A stretch of 64,000 nucleotides of DNA from DLKC01 sp002478885 (GCA_046329585.1 JAXLUI010000002.1:1426001-1490000), one strand, 5' to 3'. Counted from the first letter of the stretch, positions 25,061 to 34,680 are shown. The notes: generated by a model not told the origin, from the sequence alone. Translations and numbers: made by a program.

Positions 25061-26894
25061 ATATCCCGTAGAGACTTGCACCCTTTTCGAATAGCCTTTC
25101 AATTCTTTTTTCAACAGTTTTATCAGTATTAAGTACCGGTGCGTGATGTGGTTTTATCCTGGCATCAATAATTAGCGGTCCCCTGCATCCCCAATGCTTG
25201 TGCGCAGTAAAACTATCAACGCCATAAATGTCGTGGGATGGATTACACCTGGTAAAACTGACCCATAAGAAATTCTTTAATGACGCTCCGCAAAAATGCG
25301 CATCATCACACACGACAATAAGCGGCGTTTCTTCAAGGTCGCCCAGGTAATTTTTTAATTGCTCGTTTAATAACGACATTTCTAACTCTGCACCAGCATA
25401 TGATTGAAATGGCACCATGCCAATACAAACAATCCCTGGCATAACGAGTTGCGCCGATTTAATATTACTGAGTTTCAAAATGCAACCAGGAATTTCCCTT
25501 TTCAGGAATCTTCGTTCATTTCCATAGGCAGCAAAAACAACTTTACTGCCTTTATTTAAAGATGTTCCGGAATAATCAAGCGTATCTATCGAAGTGTTAG
25601 TGTAAAAATGTACATCAGATTTAAAGTCAATTCGCTTTAAAATATACAAAAAAAACTCACCGACATTTTTGGTACTGAGTTGGTTTGTGTCATCTGCAGT
25701 TATAAAGAGGAATTTGGCAATGCTCAATTGACCGGTTCCCAAAATATGATTGGCAATCGTCAAAAGCTCAGACGGTTGTTTAACTTCAATGTAAGGAGTG
25801 TAACGTTCGCTGCCTATTGCCAATAGAAGCGGGTGCACGCCTGCCGCATCAACAGCATGGATTTCCTTTAGACCAGGGATTTCTTTAGATAATGCATCTC
25901 CTGTTAGCTCATGTATCAATTCGCCAAAACTGGTATCTTCCTGAGGTGGTCTGCCGACAACGGTAAATGGCCAAATTGCATTTTTCCTTGCATAAACTCT
26001 TTGCACCCGCATCAATGGAAAAGGATGTTGCAAGCTATAATATCCAAGATGGTCACCAAACGGACCTTCGGGTTTATTTTCTCCCGGTCTCACTTCCCCA
26101 GTAATTACAAAATCAGCATCTGAACTTATACAGTACCCATCCTTATAAAAGTACCGGAACCTCCGTCTCCCAAGTACACCTGCAAAAGTCATTTCACTTA
26201 TGCCCTCCGGCAGGGGCATCACTGCAGCCAATGTATGAGACGGAGGCCCTCCCACAAATACGCTGACTTTAAGGGGAACACCTAATTTATTTGCGATCGC
26301 CTGGTGCACGCCTATCCCCCTGTGAAGCTGGTAATGCAAGCCGATTTCTTCGTTAAGCTTGTAGTCATTTCCGGTTAGCTGTATACGATACATGCCAAGA
26401 TTTGCATTCATAATACCGGGCATTTCAGCATGCTCTGAGTATACTTGCGGCAATGTTATAAAAGCGCCTCCATCACCTGGCCAATGCCTGACTAATGGCA
26501 AATCGGCAACCTTTATTTCGCTATAAACTATTGGCTTTGAACCAGGGTTTCGCAAGGGAATAGCATTAATTGCAGCTAAACCCGTGGTCAGGTTATCGAA
26601 AGGATGTTTAAATGCCTCCGACGGGTTATTTCTAAGGCGAATAAGGCGCCGGACTAAATCAATACTTTCCCGAAAAATAAATTTACTGCGGTCAAGTGTG
26701 CCAAAAATATTGGAGGCAGCGCGATATTTTGTTCCTTTTACATTTTCAAAAAGCAATGCGGGCCCATTTGCTTCATGAACCCTTAAATGTATTGCGGCCA
26801 TTTCGAGGTGGGGGTCAACCTCTTCCTTTATTCGTACGAGATGTCCATGCTTTTCAAGGTCTGTTAAACAATCTTCAAGTGATTTATACGCCAT
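25059..26894 (-). CDS. UbiD-family decarboxylase
   Basis: 611 residues, the long UbiD form common in Bacteroidota. These enzymes use prenylated FMN to remove carboxyl groups from aromatic or unsaturated acids. The fold shows GNDYKLNEEIGLHYQLHRGIGVH, VFVGGPPSHTLAAVMPLPEGISE, and the catalytic segment ENKPEGPFGDHLGYYS containing one of the acidic residues of the Glu-Arg-Glu set. The C-terminus includes WVSFTRCNPSHDIYGVD. The likely role is a decarboxylation in menaquinone synthesis, by family precedent. No ubiX-type prenyltransferase or other quinone gene is next to it, so this role is inference. Confidence 0.88.
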   Translation of the reverse strand: MAYKSLEDCLTDLEKHGHLVRIKEEVDPHLEMAAIHLRVHEANGPALLFENVKGTKYRAASNIFGTLDRSKFIFRESIDLVRRLIRLRNNPSEAFKHPFDNLTTGLAAINAIPLRNPGSKPIVYSEIKVADLPLVRHWPGDGGAFITLPQVYSEHAEMPGIMNANLGMYRIQLTGNDYKLNEEIGLHYQLHRGIGVHQAIANKLGVPLKVSVFVGGPPSHTLAAVMPLPEGISEMTFAGVLGRRRFRYFYKDGYCISSDADFVITGEVRPGENKPEGPFGDHLGYYSLQHPFPLMRVQRVYARKNAIWPFTVVGRPPQEDTSFGELIHELTGDALSKEIPGLKEIHAVDAAGVHPLLLAIGSERYTPYIEVKQPSELLTIANHILGTGQLSIAKFLFITADDTNQLSTKNVGEFFLYILKRIDFKSDVHFYTNTSIDTLDYSGTSLNKGSKVVFAAYGNERRFLKREIPGCILKLSNIKSAQLVMPGIVCIGMVPFQSYAGAELEMSLLNEQLKNYLGDLEETPLIVVCDDAHFCGASLKNFLWVSFTRCNPSHDIYGVDSFTAHKHWGCRGPLIIDARIKPHHAPVLNTDKTVEKRIERLFEKGASLYGI

Positions 26895-26946
26895 ATCAAA
26901 GAAACAATTGTATTAAAGTACTTGCCGGCTTTTCATGGCCTGTAAG

Positions 26947-27828
26947 CTACAAAATTTTCGGTGGGCAGCCTGCCTGTTTTCTTATTGATTTAGAAAACGA
27001 ACCATTGCCCCCTGACCCCTTAAATAGCTCACCAAGTGAAAACGTAACTTTAATCATTGCTGAATAGTAAGAATCTACTCTGTCCGGATTTGCCTTTTGA
27101 AGTTTGTCGGTATTAAAACTCAGTGGATTATCTGTTTCATCGCTGCGAAACGACATTTTTGCCGAAATGTCACCATACTCCCTTCTTAGAATCGCGGTGT
27201 CAGCATAATGAAAGCTGCTGACATCATCAAGATAATCGGTGAATAATCTCCTGAAGCTAACCTCAGCACCTATCATTATTTTTTCGCTTAGAGCATAGTT
27301 TACACCAAATCCAAAAGGAATAGCAAGTTGATTTAACGTATATGGCTTTCTTTCGGGGTACTGCACAAGCCCCTGCCCTTCAGTATGCAATGGCTGCAGG
27401 TAAACCTTGTCTCCCTGCGGCGTATAAGCATAAGGGTCAAAATGAAAGTATGCTATGCCGCCAAAAACATAAGGCGTGAATCTGTTCACATCTGGCACAT
27501 TATTGAGATTTGCTTGTATTAACAAGCTCATTTCCGAAATGTTCGAATAAAAACTGAGATTACGCCGGTAGTTTCCTGCGTTAGTTTTTGCATCGCTGGC
27601 AGCAAGTTTGCCTTTGCTGTAATTCGCAGACATAGTTATATGGCGAGACAATTTATAATCAATGCCAAGCCCAAAACTGCTATTGCTCTGATTAAATGTA
27701 AACAACTGGTCTTGCAAGTCGCCACCATAATTCATCATCCCTCCCTGCACATGCAAAAAAAAGCTTTGAGAATAGGACACCTCTGCAAGTGCTATAGCTA
27801 TTAATACTGTTAAAACTTTGCTCATCAT
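26947..27828 (-). CDS. Outer-membrane beta-barrel protein, DUF6089 type
   Basis: 293 residues with an N-terminal signal peptide (MMSKVLTVLIAIALAEVSYS|QS; the start could be Met1 or Met2). The mature part opens with FFLHVQGGMMNYGGDLQDQLFTF, the form seen in DUF6089, and is made of alternating aromatic strands (SSFGLGIDYKLSRHITMSANY, TPYVFGGIAYFHFDPYAY). The function is unknown; members are small outer-membrane barrels of Bacteroidota. The C-terminal tail (GSGGNGSFSKSIRKQAGCPP) is disordered. It is upstream of the UbiD gene, 52 bases apart, with a possible promoter at 27863-27870. Confidence 0.85.
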   Translation of the reverse strand: MMSKVLTVLIAIALAEVSYSQSFFLHVQGGMMNYGGDLQDQLFTFNQSNSSFGLGIDYKLSRHITMSANYSKGKLAASDAKTNAGNYRRNLSFYSNISEMSLLIQANLNNVPDVNRFTPYVFGGIAYFHFDPYAYTPQGDKVYLQPLHTEGQGLVQYPERKPYTLNQLAIPFGFGVNYALSEKIMIGAEVSFRRLFTDYLDDVSSFHYADTAILRREYGDISAKMSFRSDETDNPLSFNTDKLQKANPDRVDSYYSAMIKVTFSLGELFKGSGGNGSFSKSIRKQAGCPPKIL

Positions 27829-27862
27829 TTTATATAGGTAAAATCCATTAACACCGTTCGCT

Positions 27863-27870
27863 CAAAAGTA
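27863..27870 (-). promoter_or_regulatory. Candidate -7 box for the DUF6089 gene
   Basis: The minus strand reads TACTTTTG (TAnnTTTG), 35 bases before the start codon. TTTG-like sequence upstream is at a shorter spacing than usual. Confidence 0.4.
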
Positions 27871-28185
27871 ATAAACGAAAGCCAAACAATTTTCTTGTGT
27901 GCAGAAACCATACCATCATTGGTTGTAAACATCTGCAGTGCTAATTTTTTTACCTGGCAACACCACTGTGTGGCCGCCCGGTATGCATTAGTTGCAACGA
28001 AGGTCCCGCGCCCGGTTCAGGCACAGCAGCCATGTATGAGAATATATCTTTCTCAATGCCGGCTTGCAAGAGCCCGAAACGCGAATTTCAAAAGCCAACA
28101 ACAGTTCGCTTTAAAAACATAAGTGCTTATATTATTTATCGCATGGGATATTCTGTTGTCTTAAACAGTTGCTTTATTTGCTAAA

Positions 28186-28205
28186 GTACAAGAGTGCGAC
28201 GCAAC
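28186..28205. repeat. Dispersed repeat, single arm (C type)
   Basis: The plus strand reads GTACAAGAGTGCGACGCAAC, a perfect C-type arm, 36 bases downstream of the GH13 stop. AAAGCCTGG at 28222-28230 matches the outer motif. Confidence 0.9.
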
Positions 28206-28240
28206 AGCAGCCGGAATTATTACAAAGCCTGGCAGAAAAA

Positions 28241-30085
28241 TTACCTAAGCTTTTTCAACAACATGGCAGACAGGGAAGGCAGTTGAACCTTTGCCACACG
28301 AACCTTTTTGCCAGTTAGCAGGTCAAGATATGTTGACTTCGCATCAAGCTCAAACTGTTGGCTTGTTTTATCAAGATTAAATAAAACAATGATTTCATTT
28401 TTCGTGTCAAATCGTTTATAGGCAAGCATTTCTCCCTCTGCATTTATAAATGAAAAATCGCCGGTACTCAGCACCGGGTTATCGTTTCTTATTGCACACA
28501 ACCGCTTGTACCAGTTGAATTGTTGCTGGTTAAATGCTACAGGATCATATGCTGAATTGCCAGGCTGGAAGTTATTCCTGCGTTCATCATCGAACTTGTA
28601 TTCCTTCCACCACAAAGGCTTGCGTGGATGCGGATCATCTGCTCCCCACATACCCATTTCCTCACCATTATATATCTGCGGGGCTCCAACACTCGTGAAT
28701 AAATGTAGCAGGTACAGCCGCACACGTTTATAAGTCTCTTCATCCGGCTTACCCGTTTTGTAGCCCGGATCATCTGACGGCGTAGCGTGATACTTATATT
28801 TATTGGGGTTATAAAAATCAGAAAGCACACGTGGCGCATCATGCGTAGCCGATACATTCATCATGGCATACCTGTTTGCCGGCAATAAACGGTTCCATTC
28901 CAACTCAAGGCTGTCTTTAAATTGCGCAGCATTAATGCTGTTGTTATTCGTGGAAAAAAAATACCGCGCCGGCTTATAAGCCTGGTAAAACATCACGGCA
29001 TCAAAAGCATCTCCACTTGTATAAGGAGCAGGGTTCATTAAATGGTCGGGCCATTCCTCCCACCATATTTCGCCAATGAGATAAGCATTTGGTTGAATAC
29101 CGCGAACATATTTGCGAAAGTCTCGCCAAAACTGCATACCAATCTGGTCTGCCACATCCATTCTAAATCCATCAATACCGTGGCTTGTATTGCCATCAGG
29201 CGCAAGCCAGCGTTTAGTTACAGCGAAAATATGCTGCTTCATACCGCTATTTATATCGCCTTCATATGGATGGCCTGAAACACGTTTGGTTGTTATATTC
29301 ACCTTTTTAATCTCGGGTAAACTTTGCACTCCGATCCATCCATTATATGAAAATTCATTTTGAGGAGTTGACGGGTCGTCGAATGACTTAATATCATACC
29401 AATCTTTGTAAGGCGATTTGTCTTGGTTCTTTAATATGTCAAGCCATGCCCAAAAAGTTGTGCCTGTATGGTTCCATGAATAATCCATAATGATCTTCAT
29501 TTGACGCTTGTGGATTTCATCAACCAATTTAAGAAAGAGTTTGTCCGCTGATGTCCATTTCCATGTGGAGGGGTCAGCCGGGTTTTCACTTGCAATAATT
29601 TTGTTATCGTCAATGGGGTCAGGACCAAAATTCACGTCGATGTGGTGATAGTTTCTTGCATCATATTTATGCAGGGAGGGCGCATCATTCAATGGGTTTA
29701 TAAATATGGCGGTAGCCCCAAGGTCGTGTATGTAATCAAGTTTGTCGAGCAAGCCCTGCAGGTCTCCTCCGTAACGCCTGAACTGCAGAGATGGGTTAAA
29801 ATCCATCCCGGTTTCCTTCATCCATGGATCGGGTTTAAACCAATCACCCGTCCACGGGGTAATAGCCCAATCTTTGGGCGCTATGCTGTTGATCGGAGCC
29901 GTATTTATATTCTCCGGCTTCGGGTCGTTCGATTTATCACCGTTATAAAACCTTTCAAGGAAAACCTGGTACCAAATCACTTTTTTACTCCACTCCGGCG
30001 GTTCATTGAATGGCGTCACACTTTGTTGCGCAAACAAAACCGGTGCACACAAAAAAAACATTGCTATAAACAAAGATCTTTTCAT
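28241..30085 (-). CDS. Secreted GH13 alpha-glucan hydrolase
   Basis: 614 residues from ATG 30085 (MKRSLFIAMFFLCAPVLFAQ signal peptide); the longer frame to 30130 is not used. The GH13 barrel has region I-like DYSWNHTG (about 201-208), nucleophile Asp310 in GIDGFRMDVAD, acid/base Glu339 in YLIGEIWWEEW and the transition-state Asp416 in VSATHDAPRVL. The N-terminal VIWYQVFLERFYNGD and GGDLQGLLDKLDYIHDLG are typical of periplasmic alpha-amylases/neopullulanases. A small C-terminal beta domain follows. It probably degrades starch-like glucans. No SusC/SusD pair is nearby. Confidence 0.93.
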   Translation of the reverse strand: MKRSLFIAMFFLCAPVLFAQQSVTPFNEPPEWSKKVIWYQVFLERFYNGDKSNDPKPENINTAPINSIAPKDWAITPWTGDWFKPDPWMKETGMDFNPSLQFRRYGGDLQGLLDKLDYIHDLGATAIFINPLNDAPSLHKYDARNYHHIDVNFGPDPIDDNKIIASENPADPSTWKWTSADKLFLKLVDEIHKRQMKIIMDYSWNHTGTTFWAWLDILKNQDKSPYKDWYDIKSFDDPSTPQNEFSYNGWIGVQSLPEIKKVNITTKRVSGHPYEGDINSGMKQHIFAVTKRWLAPDGNTSHGIDGFRMDVADQIGMQFWRDFRKYVRGIQPNAYLIGEIWWEEWPDHLMNPAPYTSGDAFDAVMFYQAYKPARYFFSTNNNSINAAQFKDSLELEWNRLLPANRYAMMNVSATHDAPRVLSDFYNPNKYKYHATPSDDPGYKTGKPDEETYKRVRLYLLHLFTSVGAPQIYNGEEMGMWGADDPHPRKPLWWKEYKFDDERRNNFQPGNSAYDPVAFNQQQFNWYKRLCAIRNDNPVLSTGDFSFINAEGEMLAYKRFDTKNEIIVLFNLDKTSQQFELDAKSTYLDLLTGKKVRVAKVQLPSLSAMLLKKLR

Positions 30086-30145
30086 ATTTGAAAACGTTAT
30101 TAAAGAATAGTGTTTACTTCCTTTGGACAATTAATGAATGTTACG

Positions 30146-30153
30146 CAAAATTA
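30146..30153 (-). promoter_or_regulatory. Candidate -7 box for the GH13 gene
   Basis: The minus strand reads TAATTTTG, matching TAnnTTTG, 61 bases before the GH13 ATG. The only TTG upstream is 25 bases away, longer than usual. Confidence 0.45.
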
Positions 30154-30235
30154 GTCTTATTCCTATTCTGAAAATAGCCAACAGTAATAGCGTTTTAGCT
30201 TTTTAACCCAACAGCTGTAAACGGCTCAGGCTCTT

Positions 30236-30323
30236 GTTGCGTCGCACTCTTGTACTGCTGAATAAGTCGCCGCTAACAGCCGTTGCTGCAGAATGTTGCA
30301 ACTGCACAAGTGAGTGACACAAC
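30236..30323. repeat. Dispersed inverted repeat, paired arms (C/T type)
   Basis: The left C-type arm at 30236-30255 (GTTGCGTCGCACTCTTGTAC) and right T-type arm at 30304-30323 (GCACAAGTGAGTGACACAAC) are both nearly perfect, with 48 bases between. It lies beyond the terminator of the large T9SS gene, about 100 bases past its stop. Confidence 0.93.
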
Positions 30324-30367
30324 GGAAGCTGAATGTTGGCCAGGAGTTCGTAAACTTAAAACAAAAG

Positions 30368-30395
30368 ACCGCCGGAATTAAATAACTCCGGCGGT
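30368..30395 (-). terminator. Terminator of the large T9SS gene
   Basis: On the minus strand ACCGCCGGA (30395-30387) pairs with TCCGGCGGT (30376-30368) around a 10-base loop, followed by a T-rich stretch (TCTTTTGTTTT). It begins 29 bases past the stop codon. Confidence 0.75.
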
Positions 30396-30423
30396 TCAAT
30401 CAGTTTGTGTTGGCACTTATATT

Positions 30424-33285
30424 TTATTGCCTCATCAGTTTCAGCGTTTGCTTTTCACCCCTGTCGTTGATGATCGTAACAAAATAATATCCGCTTACAA
30501 AATTTTGCACATTTATTTTTTCTGAGTTGTAGCCAGGTACCGCTGTACCTTTTTTCACAAGTAATATCTTGCCTGTAATATCCACAAGCTGAATCGAATA
30601 TGAATAACTCCGCTCGGCATAAAACTGCAATGTTGCAATATCTTTAGCCGGATTCGGCATAATAACCGTTTGCATATTTGGCAGCTTTACAGATTTCGGT
30701 GTTTCTTCCACACTGCTGCTGATTGAAGTAATACCAGCAAGGGTATTCGTTGCAGACACATATTTGCTGGTTCCAGAAGATGTGCCGCAGCTGTTTTTCG
30801 ACTGAGCTTTTATGTTGCCTCCTGAAGTTCCCCAGGTAACTGTGATAGAAGATGTGTTTTGACCAGCAGTTATTTTAGCACCGGTAGGCAGTGTCCAAAC
30901 ATATTGGAAAGAACTGTTTGGATTCTTAATGGAAAACACATTACCTGCTGACTGCTTTTTGACAGATGACGGGCCATTAATACCGTCTGGCGCTACGAGC
31001 TTATCGGGCTGTGTAAATACAAAGGTCTTTTTAACGCTACAGCCTGAAGAAGATTGCACAACAACATTGTAACTGGTAACCTTACAATCCGTGATATCCT
31101 GGGTTGTTGCGCTCCAATAAGGTTGAAGGTCGTTTGTCCATTGGTAAGTGAAAGGCCCGACCCCACTTGTTGGCTGCAGGTCTACTTTTCCATCATTCTT
31201 ATTGTAACAACTTATTGGTGTAACATTAGCATTAAGTGAGGGACTAGTGTTCATTACAGTAGCCGTTACTGCAAGAGCCGCAGCGTTTGCGCCGCCTCCT
31301 GTTATGGGAATAGTAGTACTAACCCTGGCTTCCGCGCTTGTATTTACTCTTACGTAAACAGTGGAATTGATATTTTGGCCATAGCCATTATAGATGATCG
31401 TATTGGAAAATGTGCCGTCAGGTGTTTTTGAAAAAGTAAATCCACTTAATGGCCCCACCTGCACATTTGTTCCGTTAAGACCCGAAGCATTTAATACAAA
31501 AGACTTGGCAACTGCTGCAGCATTCAAGCAAACTGTATCAAAAGCAACTGACGGATATGCCACAAACCCGGCTGCTTGTTGTTGCTGCCGTGTGAGCTCA
31601 ACTACACTGAAGATTACGTTCGAACTGTTGGTGCTTTTGATATAAAAATCAGCGTTGCGCAAACTTCTGTTTCCAAAATATGCATCGCTTAATACAATCT
31701 TTGCCTTCTTCCAGGTTTTAGTATTGCCGCAGATAAAACTTGCAGCAGGTTTGTTGTTGTTTGATTGCGCATCATAATAAAGTTGCCAGCTACCGGTACC
31801 GAAATCATAATAAGTAACTTCTACCGTAACAGGGTACTTTCCATCCAAAGCCGCATTGCGGAGAAAACCATCGTCAAGATCAAAATACAAGGCATCTTTA
31901 CCCTTAGCAAGATCAAAGCCACGCGCAAACCTCCCATAAATAGCATCTACATTTTCCGGGTTTACATTCCAATAGCCGGCACTGGTAACATTTGCATCGA
32001 TTTGCTTTATGTAGCGCTCGTAATTGCCGGGCAGCAAATGCCAGCCCACATCATTTGTTCCTTTTGCATTCAGGCAATCATACTCGCTGCCGGTTATTAC
32101 TGAAGGGTCTTCAAGCTTGGCACCATAAGAAATAAAACTGTTGTAAATATTTGTGTAGCGGGTTTTATTTGTTCGGTCCGCGCTGCCATAAACTGCCTCA
32201 GGAAAGCGTGCTACATCAGAAGCATCAAGTACATCTTTTAAAGCACACATGGCATTTGTTGCAAGAGCTGGCGCCTTTTGTCCGGCGTATTTATTAAAGA
32301 AATGAAACGCCGAATCATGTTTTGGATTCTGCAGTAGTTCGGTTGTTTCATTGGGCCAGTCCATACCCCATGAAATACAGTAGCACATTAATGCAAACAT
32401 GCTTTTGTATTGATTCTTCGTCCACCAGCCTGCATTCAGCTGATCGCCCCATATCTCTGATCTTGATTTGATATAGGAATCGCCCCAGGGCTTATTCATA
32501 ATATCGTAGAGCCAATCGTATTTATCGGATTCCATGTTTAACTGAAAGCCTTTACCCATGGTGCCGCATTTGGTCCATCCTCCCGGGCAATTGTTTATAA
32601 GCCAGTATTGCTGTCCCGGATCCTGGTAATCGGGATTACTGAGCATGGTTATTTTAGGTGTAAGGTTTTTGTATTCGTTATAATAATAGGCCGAATAAAC
32701 CTCGAACAAACTATCAAACTGCGCATCTGTTATCTGGTATTGTTTCGCAACATTTCCTTTGTAAGCGATCTGATCGCCAGTGCTGCCAAAACAAGCCTGA
32801 ACGCCAATGATCCTATTCCTGATAGACGGCTGCAAAGTTTGCACATGCTGCCGCACTTGTGTGATCATGCGCTTAAAATAAAAATTGTAATCAGGGTCGA
32901 GATAATAAGGCGAATACCCGATCGATACACCCGATGCGTTGGTCTCATTTACCTTAGGCACACCATTCGAAAATATCCATTGCGGTGCATTCATCCTGGT
33001 GTACACCATAAATATCACCGGCATGCTGTCTGCAACACGCTTGGTAATGTCGTCGTCGAAAGCAGTCCAGTTCCATGAGTTGGGCGCGAGTTCTATGTCG
33101 CTCCAGTTTATGTTTACCAGGCGGCCTTTAAATTCAGGGTATTGTTTAGCGCTAACGGGAATTCCATAATCTTCCCAGATGCCAGAGTTTGAAAAAATGT
33201 CTTTTACGGATTGAGATTGGGATTTTGCAGAGCCTGCTGCACCAAGAACTAACAAAACAAAAATTTGTCTCACATAATTTTTCAT
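30424..33285 (-). CDS. Large secreted T9SS protein with glycosidase-like region
   Basis: 953 residues with a signal peptide (MKNYVRQIFVLLVLGAAGSAKS). Residues about 30-480 resemble a TIM-barrel glycoside hydrolase: YPEFKGRLVNINWSDIELAPNSWNW, VIFMVYTRMNAPQWIF, RIIGVQACFGSTGDQ and SRSEIWGDQLNAGWW. I cannot identify catalytic acids with confidence. A beta-sandwich follows (about 480-600). Further on, residues about 700-770 form an SprB-type repeat (ISCYNKNDGKVDLQPTSG). A PKD-like segment (YVWTLPTGAKITAGQNTSS) comes next. The final 80 residues are a T9SS sorting domain (VIMPNPAKDIATLQFY ... SGYYFVTIINDRGEKQ). It is next to the GH13 gene in the same direction, suggesting a role in polysaccharide use at the cell surface. 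Confidence 0.82.
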   Translation of the reverse strand: MKNYVRQIFVLLVLGAAGSAKSQSQSVKDIFSNSGIWEDYGIPVSAKQYPEFKGRLVNINWSDIELAPNSWNWTAFDDDITKRVADSMPVIFMVYTRMNAPQWIFSNGVPKVNETNASGVSIGYSPYYLDPDYNFYFKRMITQVRQHVQTLQPSIRNRIIGVQACFGSTGDQIAYKGNVAKQYQITDAQFDSLFEVYSAYYYNEYKNLTPKITMLSNPDYQDPGQQYWLINNCPGGWTKCGTMGKGFQLNMESDKYDWLYDIMNKPWGDSYIKSRSEIWGDQLNAGWWTKNQYKSMFALMCYCISWGMDWPNETTELLQNPKHDSAFHFFNKYAGQKAPALATNAMCALKDVLDASDVARFPEAVYGSADRTNKTRYTNIYNSFISYGAKLEDPSVITGSEYDCLNAKGTNDVGWHLLPGNYERYIKQIDANVTSAGYWNVNPENVDAIYGRFARGFDLAKGKDALYFDLDDGFLRNAALDGKYPVTVEVTYYDFGTGSWQLYYDAQSNNNKPAASFICGNTKTWKKAKIVLSDAYFGNRSLRNADFYIKSTNSSNVIFSVVELTRQQQQAAGFVAYPSVAFDTVCLNAAAVAKSFVLNASGLNGTNVQVGPLSGFTFSKTPDGTFSNTIIYNGYGQNINSTVYVRVNTSAEARVSTTIPITGGGANAAALAVTATVMNTSPSLNANVTPISCYNKNDGKVDLQPTSGVGPFTYQWTNDLQPYWSATTQDITDCKVTSYNVVVQSSSGCSVKKTFVFTQPDKLVAPDGINGPSSVKKQSAGNVFSIKNPNSSFQYVWTLPTGAKITAGQNTSSITVTWGTSGGNIKAQSKNSCGTSSGTSKYVSATNTLAGITSISSSVEETPKSVKLPNMQTVIMPNPAKDIATLQFYAERSYSYSIQLVDITGKILLVKKGTAVPGYNSEKINVQNFVSGYYFVTIINDRGEKQTLKLMRQ

Positions 33286-33847
33286 GATAGAGGATTTTTG
33301 GTTTTCTGAAAATCGGTCTTTAACTGATTAACCCTGATCCCAGAAACGCAACATTTGAGTTTACTAAAGATTAATTACCACCGAACATAAGCAGTTAAAT
33401 CAGTCGGCGATTTATCAACGAAAATCAAGCCAGTTGTTGTAGAAAAACAAATTTTAAGGCATCTTAAAGATTAAGATTTTTTAATACTGCTTAATAAAAT
33501 TCTTAAACAAGCAAATCGCTGAAACGGCTTACAGCAAAGGTTTCCAGGCCTACGAAAAATTTTTCAATTTTTGCAGGTTACATCTTCAGCGTCGTGTTCG
33601 TCATTTCTTCGAACCATAAACACTTCCATAAAACGTTCAGCAAAAATCACTGTGAAAAAAAATCAAAAAAAGTTCATTTGACTCAAAATCCTGAGAGGAA
33701 ATTAGATGTAGGGTGAAAAGAAGAGTTAATATATAAGTGATGATATAAATAGCATTGCTTGTGGAAACTGCTGAAAAACGTGTTCACAGCTGAAGAGTGC
33801 GACGCAAGTAAAGCCCGATGATTGCTCTACGGCCGGGTAAAAAGATT
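33286..33847. other. Intergenic region upstream of the large T9SS gene
   Basis: 562 bases, AT-rich, with one repeat arm at 33793-33808 near the DUF59 stop. I found no ORF with family features and no clear promoter for the T9SS gene. Confidence 0.5.
33793..33808. repeat. Dispersed repeat, single arm (C type)
   Basis: The plus strand reads AAGAGTGCGACGCAAG, then AAAGCCCG, the outer motif. It is 40 bases downstream of the DUF59 stop, at the end of the suf operon. Confidence 0.82.
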
Positions 33848-34162
33848 TTATAAAAATCCAAGCTCCAGTTTCGCTTCTTCCGTCATCATATCGCGGCTCC
33901 AGGCCGGATTAAAAGTGAGCATTACATTTACGTCTGTTACATCGTCGAGTGCACGCACTTTGTTGTCAACTTCCATAATAATTTCGCCGGCAACGGGGCA
34001 TGCAGGCGCAGTAAGCGTCATCGTTATATTTACGTAGCCGGTATCATTGATATCAATCTTATAAATGAGGCCAAGGTCATAAATATTGGCAGGTATTTCA
34101 GGGTCATAAATACCTTGAAGTGTTTCAATGATCTTCATCTCCAGTTTAAGCTTATCGATCAT
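33848..34162 (-). CDS. DUF59 (MIP18-like) Fe-S assembly protein
   Basis: 104 residues. The DUF59 fold shows VYDPEIP-like IYDPEIPANIYDLGLIYKID, then NITMTLTAPACPVAGEI with the conserved Cys. Such proteins help move Fe-S clusters to targets (SufT type). It is the last gene of the suf operon, overlapping the sufE stop by four bases, which supports the role. A repeat arm follows 40 bases after the stop. Confidence 0.9.
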   Translation of the reverse strand: MIDKLKLEMKIIETLQGIYDPEIPANIYDLGLIYKIDINDTGYVNITMTLTAPACPVAGEIIMEVDNKVRALDDVTDVNVMLTFNPAWSRDMMTEEAKLELGFL

Positions 34163-34596
34163 ACTGTTCCATTTGCATTTTGTTTGGAATGCATTGCCAT
34201 CGCGTACATCTTCATTTGCTTAATCATGGAGAGCAAACCATTGGAACGCGTCATGGAGAGATGCTCGCGCAGACCAACCTTGTCAACAAAATACAGTTCA
34301 GCATTCATTATTTCGGCAGGTGCGTGCCCCGATAGCACGCGAATAACCATGCTCACGAGACCCTTGGTAATAACCGCGTCACTGTCAGCTGTAAAAAAAA
34401 TGCGGCCTTCTTTGTAATCGGCGTGTAGCCAAACCCGCGACTGGCAGCCTTTTATAATATTGTCATCAGTTTTATATTGCGCGTTAATCAATGGCAGTTC
34501 TTTACCCATTTGGATAATGTTTTCATACTTCTCCATCCAATCGCCGAAAAGCGAAAACTCTTCTATTAATTCGTCTTGTATTTCGTTTATGGTCAT
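34159..34596 (-). CDS. sufE: SufE sulfur-transfer protein
   Basis: 145 residues. SufE accepts sulfur from the SufS persulfide and passes it to SufB. The acceptor is Cys51 in IIKGCQSRVWL. The helix pattern, DWMEKYENIIQMGKELP and KGLVSMVIRVLSGHAPAEI are standard. Part of the suf operon: 84 bases after sufS (with a T-type repeat arm in the gap), and overlapping the following DUF59 gene by four bases. Confidence 0.95.
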   Translation of the reverse strand: MTINEIQDELIEEFSLFGDWMEKYENIIQMGKELPLINAQYKTDDNIIKGCQSRVWLHADYKEGRIFFTADSDAVITKGLVSMVIRVLSGHAPAEIMNAELYFVDKVGLREHLSMTRSNGLLSMIKQMKMYAMAMHSKQNANGTV

Positions 34597-34637
34597 GTGT
34601 TTTTTGTTCTAAGCTGCAACAATACTGTGGAGCTTTG

Positions 34638-34657
34638 GTTGTGTCACTCACTTGTGC
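34638..34657. repeat. Dispersed repeat, single arm (T type) between sufS and sufE
   Basis: The plus strand reads GTTGTGTCACTCACTTGTGC. It lies 24 bases after the sufS stop, inside the suf operon. Read with the operon it is a right-arm T-type copy. Confidence 0.88.
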
Positions 34658-34680
34658 GTTCCATTCGCCGCTGAGCAACT

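Larger units (their letters stand above)
27829..28240. other. Intergenic region with single repeat arm
   Basis: 412 bases. A candidate -7 box for the DUF6089 gene lies at 27863-27870 and one C-type repeat arm at 28186-28205. Short ORFs here have no family resemblance and were not accepted. Confidence 0.6.
30086..30423. other. Intergenic region with promoter, repeat pair and terminator
   Basis: 338 bases. In order: candidate GH13 promoter (30146-30153), repeat pair (30236-30323) and the terminator of the large T9SS gene (30368-30395). No coding sequence. Confidence 0.7.

Noticed and set aside
30236..30323. Reading the repeat pairs as simple rho-independent terminators
   Set aside because: No T run follows, spacers are 35-120 bases, and at two loci (30236, 51531) a proper terminator already lies between the gene and the repeat.
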